Positions 50,874-59,202 are shown, numbered from the stretch's first letter. The stretch is DNA of 64,000 nucleotides from JAAFIP01 sp031367325 (GCA_031367325.1 JANLPQ010000033.1:27390-91389); one strand, 5' to 3'. The notes: generated by a model from the letters alone, not told the origin. A program made the numbers and translations.

Positions 50874-51386
50874 ATGACTAATTTAACTGTTAGCGCCTCT
50901 ACACCACGCTGGAAACCCAGTGTTACGGTGGCCGCCATCATCGAACGTGACGGCAAATTTCTGTTGGTTGAAGAGCACACCCCCGAAGGCCTGCGCTTGA
51001 ATAACCCTGCTGGCCACTTGGACCCAGGCGAGAGCCCGCAAGACGGTTGTGCACGCGAGGTGCTGGAAGAAACCACTTACCATTTCACACCGCAAGCGTT
51101 GGTGGGCGTGTACCTTAATCGTTTTCAACGCGCTGGACTGGCAGGCTATGCAGACGAGAACATTACGTATTTGCGCTTTGCGTTCTGCGGCACGGTGGGC
51201 AGCCCGCAAAGCAACTTGCAATTGGACGACGGCATTGTGCGCACCTTGTGGCTGACCCCGCAGGAAGTGCGCGACAGCGCGCACCGGCACCGCAGCCCGC
51301 TGGTAGTGCAATGTATGGAAGACTACCTTAAAGGCCAGCGTTATCCATTGGCCGCAGTGCTGACAGATAGCTCTGTAATACTATAA
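50874..51386 (+). CDS. NUDIX hydrolase (NudJ-like)
   Basis: This 170-residue NUDIX protein has the Nudix box GHLDPGESPQDGCAREVLEE followed by TTYHFTP. It resembles the NudJ phosphatases that hydrolyse nucleoside di- and triphosphates or thiamine pyrophosphate precursors. ATG 50874 is preferred to an upstream ATG at 50859. The last codons ATA CTA TAA coincide with the ACTATAAATTTAATAGCT start of a family A repeat, so the repeat supplies the stop codon. Confidence 0.9.
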   Translation: MTNLTVSASTPRWKPSVTVAAIIERDGKFLLVEEHTPEGLRLNNPAGHLDPGESPQDGCAREVLEETTYHFTPQALVGVYLNRFQRAGLAGYADENITYLRFAFCGTVGSPQSNLQLDDGIVRTLWLTPQEVRDSAHRHRSPLVVQCMEDYLKGQRYPLAAVLTDSSVIL

Positions 51387-51430
51387 ATTTAATAGCTACT
51401 TGAGCAGTATTTACTTGGGTTAGAGGGCTA
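51378..51430 (+). repeat. family A repeat overlapping the NUDIX stop codon
   Basis: Forward copy with ACTATAAATTTAATAGCTAC, TTGAGCAGTATTTACTTGGG and TTAGAGGGCTA, one of the most complete copies. Confidence 0.9.
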
Positions 51431-51591
51431 CATTGCTTTAAAAATTAGCTCTTGAACATGACTTTTGTTCGTTGCCTGTGAGCTGTGGAGATTTAGTGGC
51501 TTGCTAGGCCTGAAGAGTGATTTTCCTGCGCAGTGAAATGCGGCGATTGAGTGGCTTGCGATGATTAAAGATTGATATTCTTGTACAGGAG

Positions 51592-51690
51592 CTGGCAGGC
51601 GGCGTATTCAGCTACGCGGCTGTCCTCCATGGCGGCCTAGGGCCGCCGACTCCCCCTTTATGCCGCTACGCTGAGTACACCGCCTGCCAG
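51592..51690. repeat. cruciform repeat with 30-bp arms
   Basis: CTGGCAGGCGGCGTATTCAG (51592 on) pairs with the reverse complement ending CACCGCCTGCCAG (51690). Inside, GGCGGCC and GGCCGCC form a second stem. This resembles the GC-rich hairpin repeats common in Comamonadaceae. Confidence 0.8.
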
Positions 51691-51759
51691 GGCGGGCTCA
51701 CTTGTGGCACTGAAGGCACGCCAAGGGTATTTTGAGGCTTATTTTGAGAGTGTTTTAGG

Positions 51760-51812
51760 CCACTAACCCAAGTAAATACTGCTCAAGCAGCTATGTAATT
51801 AATAGTATCTAC
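51760..51812 (-). repeat. family A repeat
   Basis: GGCCACTAACCCAAGTAAAT, ACTGCTCAAGCAGCTATG and TAATTAATAGT form a reverse copy. Confidence 0.88.
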
Positions 51813-51829
51813 CAGTCCAACGACTACCC

Positions 51830-52064
51830 CAAAGTGCGGGCTGTTCAACCCAAGCAAAGAACCGTGTGACGAGTCGGGTTCGTCTCGATGAAAAATACGC
51901 ACCAAGGCGCGCGGTGCAAAAGCCAAGCGAATTAACCATCTCAGTTCGCGCGTGTTTGCGGAGTATTTTTCGCGAAAGAGATGCCCGGCTCGAGTCCGGC
52001 TCAGTCGGAGATACCGTTAACCCAGAGACCAACTAAACGGAGATACTGTTAGCCCAGAGACCAC
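51830..52064 (-). repeat. long repeat (family C), copy 2
   Basis: This is an inverted partner of 44706-44945. It shares GGCTGTTCAACCCAAGCAAA, AAGGCGCGCGGTGCAAAA and GAGATGCCCGGCTCGAGTCC. CGGAGATAC units with 32-bp spacing (52006 and 52038) mirror those of copy 1. Confidence 0.8.
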
Positions 52065-52169
52065 CCCAACCGCACATTTAACAATCCACAGTCGCTCGCA
52101 CCTAGCTTGCCACCGAGAAACCACGAACTTGCACGATTCAGCCTTTAAAGCCCATCCATATTGCATGTA

Positions 52170-52193
52170 CGGCTATGCAATTAATAGTAACCT
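52170..52193 (-). repeat. partial family A repeat
   Basis: GGCTATGCAATTAATAGTA resembles the AGCTATGTAATTAATAGTA end of the copy at 51790-51810. Confidence 0.5.
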
Positions 52194-52392
52194 AATTAAG
52201 CGATGACGCAATAATGTGTAGCGTTGCTCTCAGTGTGTGAGAACCGCTTGCGCCACAGGTGGTGTTGCCTTTAAGGTTAAACCCTGTTTAACTTATCTGC
52301 CGCTTTAAAGTGGTCCTTATGCCATGAAAACGTACTCACACACACTCCATCCACAGCATAGTTTCAGCGCACAGCTACCGCAAGGAGCTGCT

Positions 52393-52632
52393 ATGTCATC
52401 TTGGTTGCCCAGAGCATTGAGCTTGCTTGGATTAACGATTGCCATGCTGGCACTGGTGGCGTTGACAGGCTGTAAGGACGCTGGCAAGTCTGCCCCAGCG
52501 GGTGCCGATACAGGTGGCACGCCACCGCCACTGTCTGCGCCGCCTATGGCAGAAAAACCAGCTGCTGGTGGAATGACACCCTCTCCTAGCGGAGCGGCCA
52601 GCGCACCCGCTGATGCGGCTTCCAAGCCCTAA
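52393..52632 (+). CDS. small lipoprotein
   Basis: This is a 79-residue lipoprotein starting MSSWLPRALSLLGLTIAMLA, with lipobox LTGC at about residue 26. The mature part is Pro/Ala/Gly/Ser-rich and without a fold (PAGADTGGTPPPLSAPPMAE). ATG 52393 is preceded by AAGGAG; an upstream ATG at 52324 has none. A second similar small lipoprotein follows at 52745. Confidence 0.78.
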   Translation: MSSWLPRALSLLGLTIAMLALVALTGCKDAGKSAPAGADTGGTPPPLSAPPMAEKPAAGGMTPSPSGAASAPADAASKP

Positions 52633-52744
52633 CGCCATGCATACAGTGATGTAAAGCCATCGCGGTTTTGTTTCCTGCATCTTTAACCGCTGCATTGCCC
52701 AATAGGTCGGCGCAGCTACATTTTATTTTTTAAAGGTTCTTCTC

Positions 52745-52960
52745 ATGCGAAATATATCCACACAAAACGCATCTTCTTTCCCACGTAAAGCCCGCGCCCT
52801 GAAGTCAGTGGCACTGGTTGCAACTGCTGCCACACTGGCACTGCTATTGTCGGCCTGCGGCGAGCCAGCTAAATCCGGCAGTATGGGCAGCTCTACTAGC
52901 ACAGGCAGTAGCACTTCTGCCCCAGCACCTATGGATGGCGCGAGCGCAGCTAAGCCGTAA
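52745..52960 (+). CDS. small lipoprotein
   Basis: This is a 71-residue lipoprotein. The signal SVALVATAATLALLLSACGE has lipobox LSAC (Cys about residue 38). The tail is Ser/Gly/Ala/Thr-rich (KSGSMGSSTSTGSSTSAPAP) and probably disordered. AAGG precedes the start. A strong terminator follows at 52979. It resembles its neighbour at 52393 in design but not in sequence, so the two may be paralogues that have diverged. Confidence 0.8.
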   Translation: MRNISTQNASSFPRKARALKSVALVATAATLALLLSACGEPAKSGSMGSSTSTGSSTSAPAPMDGASAAKP

Positions 52961-52978
52961 ATTTTCTGCTTGGGCTTT

Positions 52979-53013
52979 AAGCCATGACAGGCAATCGCTT
53001 GTCATGGCTTTTT
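52979..53013 (+). terminator. rho-independent terminator
   Basis: AAGCCATGACA and TGTCATGGCTT form an 11-bp perfect stem around a 10-base loop. TTT follows. It ends the small lipoprotein transcript before phaM. Confidence 0.88.
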
Positions 53014-53082
53014 GCTATGGTTTTTAGCGGCAATGTGCGGTAAGCTGTATTTGTATAAACTGAGTACAAAACGGAGCACACC

Positions 53083-53817
53083 ATGAGCGACGCTAATCCC
53101 TTTGGCAAATTTGTCCCTGGCTTTGATTTTCTGCAAAATCTTGCTAAAGGCGCCGCCAGCAACATTCCCCAACTACCGAATCCTGCCAACTGGGTTGCGC
53201 CCACCTTAAATGTAGAAGAACTGGACAAACGCATTGCCGAGCTAAAAGCAGTGCAGTTTTGGTTAGACCAAAACGCCAAGGCACTGAGCGCTACCGTCAC
53301 TGCGCTAGAAGTTCAGAAAATGACGCTCGCCACGCTCAAAGGCATGAACTTTAATATGGGCGACGTAGCCAATGCGTTCAAGCTGAAAGCCGCCGACACC
53401 GTAGCCAGCGCCGTCAGCGGCGCCAAAGACCGCATGTCAGACGCCGTTACGGGCCAAAAATCAACCGGCAAAAATTCTAAATCCGGCCCACTTGATGCCG
53501 CAAGTCTGATTGATCCTATGCAGTGGTGGGGCTCGCTCACCCAGCAGTTTGGTCAAATCGCTGCGGGTGCCATGAAAGATGCGGCGCAGCAAACTGCTAT
53601 CGACACCACCAAAAACATGGCCAAAGCCATGACCCAAACCGCCTACAACACCGCTAAAAGCACAGCAGGACAGATGGCCAAAACAGCCAGTGCGGCCGCA
53701 TCACACACCATGCAGCGCATGACCACGCCCTCTGCCTCAAAATCCACCAAAAAATCTACTGCTACTAAAAAAATAGCTGTTAGAGCAGGTAAATCAAGCG
53801 TTAGAGGCTCAAAATAG
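53083..53817 (+). CDS. phaM: PhaM-type polyhydroxyalkanoate granule protein
   Basis: This 244-residue protein matches PhaM, which links polyhydroxybutyrate granules to the nucleoid and activates the PHA synthase. The N-terminal half is conserved (FVPGFDFLQNLAKGAASNIP, NVEELDKRIAELKAVQFWLD, ALEVQKMTLATLKGMNFNMG). The centre has a hydrophobic QWWGSLTQQFGQIAAGAMKD segment. The Lys/Ala/Ser-rich end is the presumed DNA-binding tail. The last about 20 residues (STATKKIAVRAGKSSVRGSK) are encoded by a family A repeat, which also provides the stop codon. GGAG precedes the ATG. Confidence 0.9.
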   Translation: MSDANPFGKFVPGFDFLQNLAKGAASNIPQLPNPANWVAPTLNVEELDKRIAELKAVQFWLDQNAKALSATVTALEVQKMTLATLKGMNFNMGDVANAFKLKAADTVASAVSGAKDRMSDAVTGQKSTGKNSKSGPLDAASLIDPMQWWGSLTQQFGQIAAGAMKDAAQQTAIDTTKNMAKAMTQTAYNTAKSTAGQMAKTASAAASHTMQRMTTPSASKSTKKSTATKKIAVRAGKSSVRGSK

Positions 53818-53825
53818 CTACAAAA
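53757..53825 (+). repeat. family A repeat at the phaM-FIST junction
   Basis: CTACTGCTACTAAAAAAATAG, truncated here to its recognisable parts CTACTAAAAAAATAGCTG, TTAGAGCAGGTAAATCAAGC and GTTAGAGGCTC, forms a forward copy. A second core AAAATAGCTACAAAAC begins immediately after. The first encodes the PhaM tail and the second covers the region where the FIST gene should start. Confidence 0.8.
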
Positions 53826-53864
53826 CTATTCCCTTTTGGCCATGCCACTCACCCGCAGTGGCGT

Positions 53865-55100
53865 ATGGCCGCTGGCTTGGTGTTGGCCCAGTTGCGTGCG
53901 CAAATTGCGTTGCATGACTATGCACAACAGCCCACCTTGGCCATCGTCTACATTACCGACCATTACGCCGATGACGCGCAAGACATCTTGGACCATTTAA
54001 GTGCCGAGCTACCCACCGTGCCCGACTGGACAGGCACGGTGGGCGTAGGCATTGCATCCAACAACGTAGAGTATTTTGACGAACCTGCATTGGCCGTGAT
54101 GCTGTGCGAGCTGCCGGGCGACCAGTACAGGGTGTTCAGCGGTGTTGCGCCATTAGGCTCGCAACATGGATTTTTTGATGCCCACACCGCGCTGGTACAT
54201 GCTGACGGTACCACGCCTGATTTGGCCGAACTGTTGCAAGAACTGGCTGCACGCACTGACTCGGGCTATTTGTTCGGCGGGCTAGCCTCTAGCCGCCGCC
54301 AAACCGTGCAATTTGCCGTCAGCGGTAATGGCAACGTGCGCGGGCAGGGCAAGGCTACGGGCGTGTTTCATGGTGGCTTGAGCGGCGTGGCATTTGGCGA
54401 GGGCGTGGCCATGCTGTCGCGCGTGACGCAAGGCTGCGAGCCCTTGGTGACGCCTGCAGGCAAAAAGTCTAAAGAGCGCACTATTACTGCCAGCGAAGGC
54501 AATGTAGTGACGGAGTTAGACGGGCAACCCGCGTTGCTGGTGCTGCTGCAAGACCTCGGCATTAGCCTGGACGAGCCGCGCACCGCGCTAGACAAGCTGC
54601 GCAACACCTTGGTGGGCCTGACCGATGCTGGCGACCAAGCGATCACCGCTGTGGGCAACTTTGGCACCGACACGCGCGTGCGCCACATCATTGGCCTAGA
54701 CCCTGCGCGCCAAGGCATTGCCATTGCTGATGTCGCCCCGCAAGGCGGAAGTATGGTGTTTTGCACTCGCAATGTCGATGCGGCACGGCGTGATTTAACG
54801 CGCATTTGCGCAGAGATTCGCGAAGAGCTAGAGCCCGCGGAGGTCTCGTTTGACATGGCGGGCGATTTAGCGACTGATCGCGCAGATGCATCGCCTACCC
54901 CTGCACGGCGGATTGCAGGTGCCATATACGTTAGCTGCGCGGGCCGTGGTGGCCCGCACTTTGGCGCACCCAGCGCCGAGCTGCAGCTGGTGCGCCACGC
55001 CTTGGGCGATGTGCCTTTGGTGGGTTTTTTTGCTGGTGGTGAAATCGCGCACCAGCATTTGTACGGCTACACTGGCGTGTTAACCGTGTTTACTACTTAA
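53865..55100 (+). CDS. FIST-domain protein
   Basis: This protein has FIST_N and FIST_C domains, 411 residues from the first ATG. FIST proteins are small-ligand sensory modules. Visible stretches are LAIVYITDHYADDAQDILDH, GTVGVGIASNNVEYFDEPAL, GYLFGGLASSRRQTVQ and LVGFFAGGEIAHQHLYGYTG. In this frame the upstream codons encode KLFPFGHATHPQWR, which looks like the conserved N-terminus of the family but has no ATG, GTG or TTG; the codon at the expected position is ATA (53814), lying in repeat sequence. Either translation begins at 53865 without 17 conserved residues, or a non-standard start is used. Confidence 0.88.
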   Translation: MAAGLVLAQLRAQIALHDYAQQPTLAIVYITDHYADDAQDILDHLSAELPTVPDWTGTVGVGIASNNVEYFDEPALAVMLCELPGDQYRVFSGVAPLGSQHGFFDAHTALVHADGTTPDLAELLQELAARTDSGYLFGGLASSRRQTVQFAVSGNGNVRGQGKATGVFHGGLSGVAFGEGVAMLSRVTQGCEPLVTPAGKKSKERTITASEGNVVTELDGQPALLVLLQDLGISLDEPRTALDKLRNTLVGLTDAGDQAITAVGNFGTDTRVRHIIGLDPARQGIAIADVAPQGGSMVFCTRNVDAARRDLTRICAEIREELEPAEVSFDMAGDLATDRADASPTPARRIAGAIYVSCAGRGGPHFGAPSAELQLVRHALGDVPLVGFFAGGEIAHQHLYGYTGVLTVFTT

Positions 55101-55237
55101 TAATTTCTACGCATCGAGCGTTCTGCGTACAGTTGCAGTAGCGTTTGACGATACCGGCAGTGGTGCAATGCGCGGCTTGTCATTTTGTATTTGTGTTGAG
55201 CGGCATTACTTGCACACTCTTTTTCATGTTCAACACC

Positions 55238-56107
55238 ATGAAACGAGTTTATATGCCAAGTATCGCAGCGTCCACGCCACGTTTAGCCGCGCACGCACCC
55301 ACTACCTCAGATGTAACTTTTCGGCTCACCCCAGTAGAGCAACGTTTAATCACTATCGGTGTATTGCTAGCTGCGTTTGCTTTAGTGAGTTCGCTGTTTG
55401 GCGCTGAGATCGCCCAGTGGTTTGGCATACACCTGAATGCCCATGGCCACACCCGCGTGCATGCGCACGGGCATCCGTTCATCGACGCGCGGGTGCTGTG
55501 GGGTGTGCCTAACGCCTTAGACGTATTGAGCAACTTGGCTTTTGTGCCGATGGGTCTAGCAGGTTTGTGGGCATTGCACCGCGCACCCAGTGTGCACAGC
55601 GCAGCGCGTCAGTCAGCCACAGTATTTTTTGTTGGCTTGCTGCTTACTTGCGCCAGCTCTAGCATCTACCACTGGGCACCCAGTGCGTGGGGTTTGGCGG
55701 TAGACCGTGCTGGCATGGCACTAGCTTTTGCGGGTGTGCTGGGGCTGGCTACCGCAGAGCGAATTAGCCTGCGTGCGGCACCGTGGGTATGGGCTGTTGT
55801 TTTGCTGGCAGGTTTGATTGCAATCACGCTAAATTATGCGGTGGGTGTAATGGCGCCTTGGATAGCTGTGCAGTTTGGCGGTATGGCCGTAGTGCTGTGG
55901 GCCGCCGTGCAGCCTCGGCGTGCGGGTGCGCTGGGCGTGCGTTGGGGTATTTTGATAGCCATCTACGTAGTAGCCAAATGCTTGGAGCTGGGTGATGAGG
56001 CTGTCTTTCATGCCACGGGCAGCCTAGTGTCGGGCCACAGCCTAAAGCATGTGGTTGCCAGCTTAGCTGCATTGCCAGTGATCGTGGCGCTGCGACATAA
56101 TAGGTAA
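55238..56107 (+). CDS. ceramidase-like membrane protein
   Basis: This is a seven-helix inner-membrane protein of about 289 residues, similar to the alkaline ceramidase/CREST superfamily. Key signs are TCASSSIYHWAPSAWGLAVD, with Ser and His of the predicted metal site, DRAGMALAFAGVLGLA, and GDEAVFHATGSLVSGHSLKH with two further His. The function in bacteria is uncertain; a lipid amidase or other hydrolase is likely. The start is unclear: ATGs at 55226, 55238 and 55253 lack ribosome-binding sites, and the frame opens as far as 55145. Confidence 0.8.
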   Translation: MKRVYMPSIAASTPRLAAHAPTTSDVTFRLTPVEQRLITIGVLLAAFALVSSLFGAEIAQWFGIHLNAHGHTRVHAHGHPFIDARVLWGVPNALDVLSNLAFVPMGLAGLWALHRAPSVHSAARQSATVFFVGLLLTCASSSIYHWAPSAWGLAVDRAGMALAFAGVLGLATAERISLRAAPWVWAVVLLAGLIAITLNYAVGVMAPWIAVQFGGMAVVLWAAVQPRRAGALGVRWGILIAIYVVAKCLELGDEAVFHATGSLVSGHSLKHVVASLAALPVIVALRHNR

Positions 56108-56165
56108 CATAGTGTGGCGGCCGCAGGGCAGCCTTATCTATAAAGACTAAAAATACAGGAGCACT

Positions 56166-58124
56166 ATGTCCGCTATCCCGCACAGCACCGACCCGAATAC
56201 CGACCCCAGCACTGACCCCAGCCACGCGCACGATCATCCCAACCAGTTCGCACTGCTCGGCCAGCGCCGCTTTGCACCCTTCTTCTGGACGCAGTTTGCG
56301 GGTGCCGCCAACGACAACTTGTTCAAGTTTGCATTCACCGTGATGGTGACGTACCAGCTCAGCATCAGCTGGATGCAGCCTGCCATGGCGGGGCTGGTGA
56401 TTGGGGCTTTGTTTATCTTGCCGTTTTTGCTGTTCAGCGCCACCGCTGGCCAAGTGACTGACAAATACGACAAAACCAAAGTGATCCGATTTGTCAAGAA
56501 CTTGGAAATCGGCATCATGTTGCTGGCCGCTTTTGGATTTGCCACTGCCAATGTACCTGTGCTGTTGGCCTGTACTTTCCTGATGGGTTGCCATTCCACT
56601 TTGTTTGGTCCGGTGAAGTTTGCCTATATGCCGCAAGTGCTGAGTGAACGAGAGCTGACTGGCGGCAACGGCATGGTGGAGATGGGCACGTTTGTGGCTA
56701 TCTTGGCGGGTAATATTGTGGGTGGTTTGTTAGTCGCCATTCCCCAAGTAGGCCCCACCTATGTGGCCGTGGCTTGCGTGGCCGCAGCGCTGGTGGGCAG
56801 GGTGATTGCGCAGTTTATTCCAGCTGTGCCCGCTACCGACGCTAACCTCACAATCAACTGGAACCCGGTGACCGAAACGATTGCCAACCTCAAGCTGGCA
56901 CATGGCAACATCGTCGTCTTTCGCTCGCTGTTGGGTATCAGTTGGATGTGGTTTTTTGGTGCCGTATTTTTGTCGCAATTCCCCAGCTTTGCCAAAGAAG
57001 TGTTGCACGGCAGCAGCCAAGTGGCGTCGCTGTTGCTAGTGGTTTTTTCTATCGGTATCGCGATTGGATCGCTGCTGTGTGAAACGCTCAGCCGTCGCCA
57101 TGTAGAGATTGGCTTGGTGCCGCTGGGTGCCATAGGTATGAGCGTATTTTCTATCGACCTGTACTTTGCCTCGCGCGGCTTGCCAACCAGTGCTGAGTTG
57201 AGTATTGGCCAGTTCATCAGTATGAGCGCGCACTGGCGTGTGATGGCCGACTTGGCACTGCTTAGTCTGTTTGCGGGCCTGTACAGCGTGCCTATGTATG
57301 CGTTGATTCAACTGCGCAGCCAGCCCACGCACCGGGCACGCATTATTGCAGCCAATAATATTTTGAACGCGCTGTTCATGATTGCCAGCTCGGTGATGGC
57401 GGGTGCGCTGCTGGGTGCTAAATTCACCATTCCGCAAATATTTTTATTCACTGGCTTAGCCAACGCGGTAGTAGCGTTCTACATTTTCATGCTGGTGCCT
57501 GAGTATTTCTTGCGCTTTGTGGCGTGGGTTGCATCGCGCTTTGTGTACCGCTTTAAAGTCACGGGCGATCACCATATTCCTGTAGAGGGCGCAGCGATAT
57601 TGACCTGCAACCACGTTAGCTTTATCGATGCAGTGCTGCTGATGGCGGCCAGCCCGCGCCCCATCCGCTTTGTAATGGACCACCGTATTTTCAAAATCCC
57701 CGTGCTGGGCTGGATGTTCAAGCTAGCCAAAGCCATTCCCATTGCCCCGCGCAGCGAAGACCCGGTCGCCTACGAACAAGCCTTTGTCGATGTGCAAGCG
57801 GTGCTGCGGGAAGGCGATTTGCTGGCGATTTTCCCCGAGGGCGGCATTACCCAAGACGGGCAACTGCAAGAGTTCAAAGGCGGCATTATGAAAATCTTGG
57901 AAGATGCCAAAGCCCAAGGCATCGAGCCGCCCGTGATCCCCATGGCGCTGACTAATTTATGGGGTAGTTACTTCAGCCGTATTGAAAAAAACGGTGCCAT
58001 GGTACGACCCTTCAGGCGTGGCGTCTTCAGCCCCGTGGGGCTGAACGTGGGCGCACCTATTACAGCCAGCCAAGTGCAGCCTGCCGTGTTAAAAGACCGT
58101 GTAGCACAACTTTTGTCACGCTAA
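56166..58124 (+). CDS. MFS transporter fused to a PlsC-type acyltransferase
   Basis: This is a 652-residue inner-membrane fusion. Residues about 25-430 are an LplT-like major facilitator domain (FFWTQFAGAANDNLFKFAFT, FKFAFTVMVTYQL, YALIQLRSQPTHRARIIAAN). Residues about 460-640 are a 1-acylglycerol-3-phosphate acyltransferase with the HX4D motif in TCNHVSFIDAVLLMAASPRP and FPEGGITQDGQLQEFKGGIM. In E. coli LplT and Aas work together to re-acylate lysophospholipids; fused forms often also have an AMP-ligase domain, which is absent here. An AGGAGC sequence precedes the ATG. It probably remodels lysophospholipids, using acyl-donors from elsewhere. Confidence 0.92.
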   Translation: MSAIPHSTDPNTDPSTDPSHAHDHPNQFALLGQRRFAPFFWTQFAGAANDNLFKFAFTVMVTYQLSISWMQPAMAGLVIGALFILPFLLFSATAGQVTDKYDKTKVIRFVKNLEIGIMLLAAFGFATANVPVLLACTFLMGCHSTLFGPVKFAYMPQVLSERELTGGNGMVEMGTFVAILAGNIVGGLLVAIPQVGPTYVAVACVAAALVGRVIAQFIPAVPATDANLTINWNPVTETIANLKLAHGNIVVFRSLLGISWMWFFGAVFLSQFPSFAKEVLHGSSQVASLLLVVFSIGIAIGSLLCETLSRRHVEIGLVPLGAIGMSVFSIDLYFASRGLPTSAELSIGQFISMSAHWRVMADLALLSLFAGLYSVPMYALIQLRSQPTHRARIIAANNILNALFMIASSVMAGALLGAKFTIPQIFLFTGLANAVVAFYIFMLVPEYFLRFVAWVASRFVYRFKVTGDHHIPVEGAAILTCNHVSFIDAVLLMAASPRPIRFVMDHRIFKIPVLGWMFKLAKAIPIAPRSEDPVAYEQAFVDVQAVLREGDLLAIFPEGGITQDGQLQEFKGGIMKILEDAKAQGIEPPVIPMALTNLWGSYFSRIEKNGAMVRPFRRGVFSPVGLNVGAPITASQVQPAVLKDRVAQLLSR

Positions 58125-58134
58125 CGTAGCATTT

Positions 58135-58176
58135 GTTGATACCTTGCGCGCTACGCGCAGCTACTTGGTATGCAAC
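58135..58176. repeat. nested hairpin after the acyltransferase gene
   Basis: GTTGATACC and GGTATGCAAC enclose a perfect TGCGCG-CTA-CGCGCA stem. There is no T-run, so it may be a weak or rho-assisted terminator. Confidence 0.45.
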
Positions 58177-58235
58177 ACTTTGCGCAACGCCGAAACGGCG
58201 GATACTTCATTCACCTTAACTTTAAAGAGACAACT

Positions 58236-58700
58236 ATGCAGCAACCCATCGTTCAGCGCGACACAAAAGCTTGGTTAGCCCAAGTATGGATTTCCTTTGG
58301 TATTGCCGTATTTCTATGCGGCACGGGCTTGGCCTATTTGCCAGGGCAGGATTTGGACCGTGCGTTTATGGTGATGGGCTATATCTTTTGTTTATCAACC
58401 GCTTTCTTTTTGGCCAAGTTCATTCGTGACAACCAATACAAAGCTGTCGACACGCCAATGTGGCGCATGGTGGTGTACACCGCGTTTTTCATCGCTATGA
58501 CATTGACAGCTTGGGGCTTGTGGCGTATGAATTTGAATGAAACCTACAAAGCTTTCTTGCTGGTGAGCTGGTTGTACTTGATCACCACCACATTCACACT
58601 AGCTAAAACGTTACGCGACAAGCACGAGGCTGATTCTGCTGAAATTCGCTTGTCAGCCCGCATGGACGCGCGTCGCGAAATGGCTGCTGAACAGCAGTAA
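58236..58700 (+). CDS. YiaA/YiaB-like membrane protein
   Basis: This 154-residue inner-membrane protein contains two copies of a two-helix YiaA/B-type unit. The first is AWLAQVWISFGIAVFLCGTG and AFMVMGYIFCLSTAFFLAKF, the second WRMVVYTAFFIAMTLTAWGL and AFLLVSWLYLITTTFTLAKT. A short charged tail follows. The function is unknown, although yiaAB genes have been linked with envelope stress. ATG 58236 fits the first helix. Confidence 0.88.
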   Translation: MQQPIVQRDTKAWLAQVWISFGIAVFLCGTGLAYLPGQDLDRAFMVMGYIFCLSTAFFLAKFIRDNQYKAVDTPMWRMVVYTAFFIAMTLTAWGLWRMNLNETYKAFLLVSWLYLITTTFTLAKTLRDKHEADSAEIRLSARMDARREMAAEQQ

Positions 58701-58731
58701 TCTTTCCATATTGAGCCTTAAGGAGTAATGT

Positions 58732-59202
58732 ATGACCTATCGTTTTAAAAAATCTTTCGCCACCGCTTGGATGGCAGGTTGCGTCATGTTGGCAGGTGTT
58801 ACTAGCACCGCAGCGCTGGCGCAAAGCGAAGCGTCGCTAGTGCTGTCTGCGCTGCCCGTAGCCTCGGTGGTGATGTCTGGCGCAGGTGCTAGCGCAGCAG
58901 TAGGTGCTGTAGTTGCGTTGCCAGTGGCGTTCTCGACGGCAGGGGCTGTGCTGGTTGTGAAAACTGTAGAAAGCACGGCACGCGGAACGGTGTACGTGCT
59001 GGAGCGCGCATCAGACGGCGCACGTGCCAGCGTTGAGCTAGCTGGCAAGGTAGTGCAAGGTGCGTCCATTGCTGCGGGTACGGTAGTCACTGTCAGTGTT
59101 ATTGGTGCGGGCGTAGTGTTGTCGGCATTGGGTGAAGCCATAGCTTTTATCCCTAACGAATTGGGCCGCTCATTGATGCACAACGAGCGCCTGACTAATT
59201 AG
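58732..59202 (+). CDS. exported Ala/Val-rich protein of unknown function
   Basis: This 156-residue protein has a signal peptide (MAGCVMLAGVTSTAALAQSE, cleavage after ALA-Q). The mature part is extremely rich in Ala, Val, Gly and Ser, with alternating hydrophobic segments (MSGAGASAAVGAVVALPVAF, VTVSVIGAGVVLSALGEAIA). AAGGAG precedes the start. I recognise no family. It may be a small membrane-associated or periplasmic protein, and lies next to the DUF2145 gene. Confidence 0.75.
   Translation: MTYRFKKSFATAWMAGCVMLAGVTSTAALAQSEASLVLSALPVASVVMSGAGASAAVGAVVALPVAFSTAGAVLVVKTVESTARGTVYVLERASDGARASVELAGKVVQGASIAAGTVVTVSVIGAGVVLSALGEAIAFIPNELGRSLMHNERLTN

Larger units (their letters stand above)
51387..52392. 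other. 1-kb repeat-rich gap
   Basis: No gene is recognised. From left to right it contains a family A repeat, two weak copies of a TTxAGTGGCTTGC sequence (near 51495 and 51550), a cruciform repeat (51592-51690), a second family A repeat (51760-51812), the inverted family C repeat (51830-52064) and a partial family A copy (52170-52193). Confidence 0.65.
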
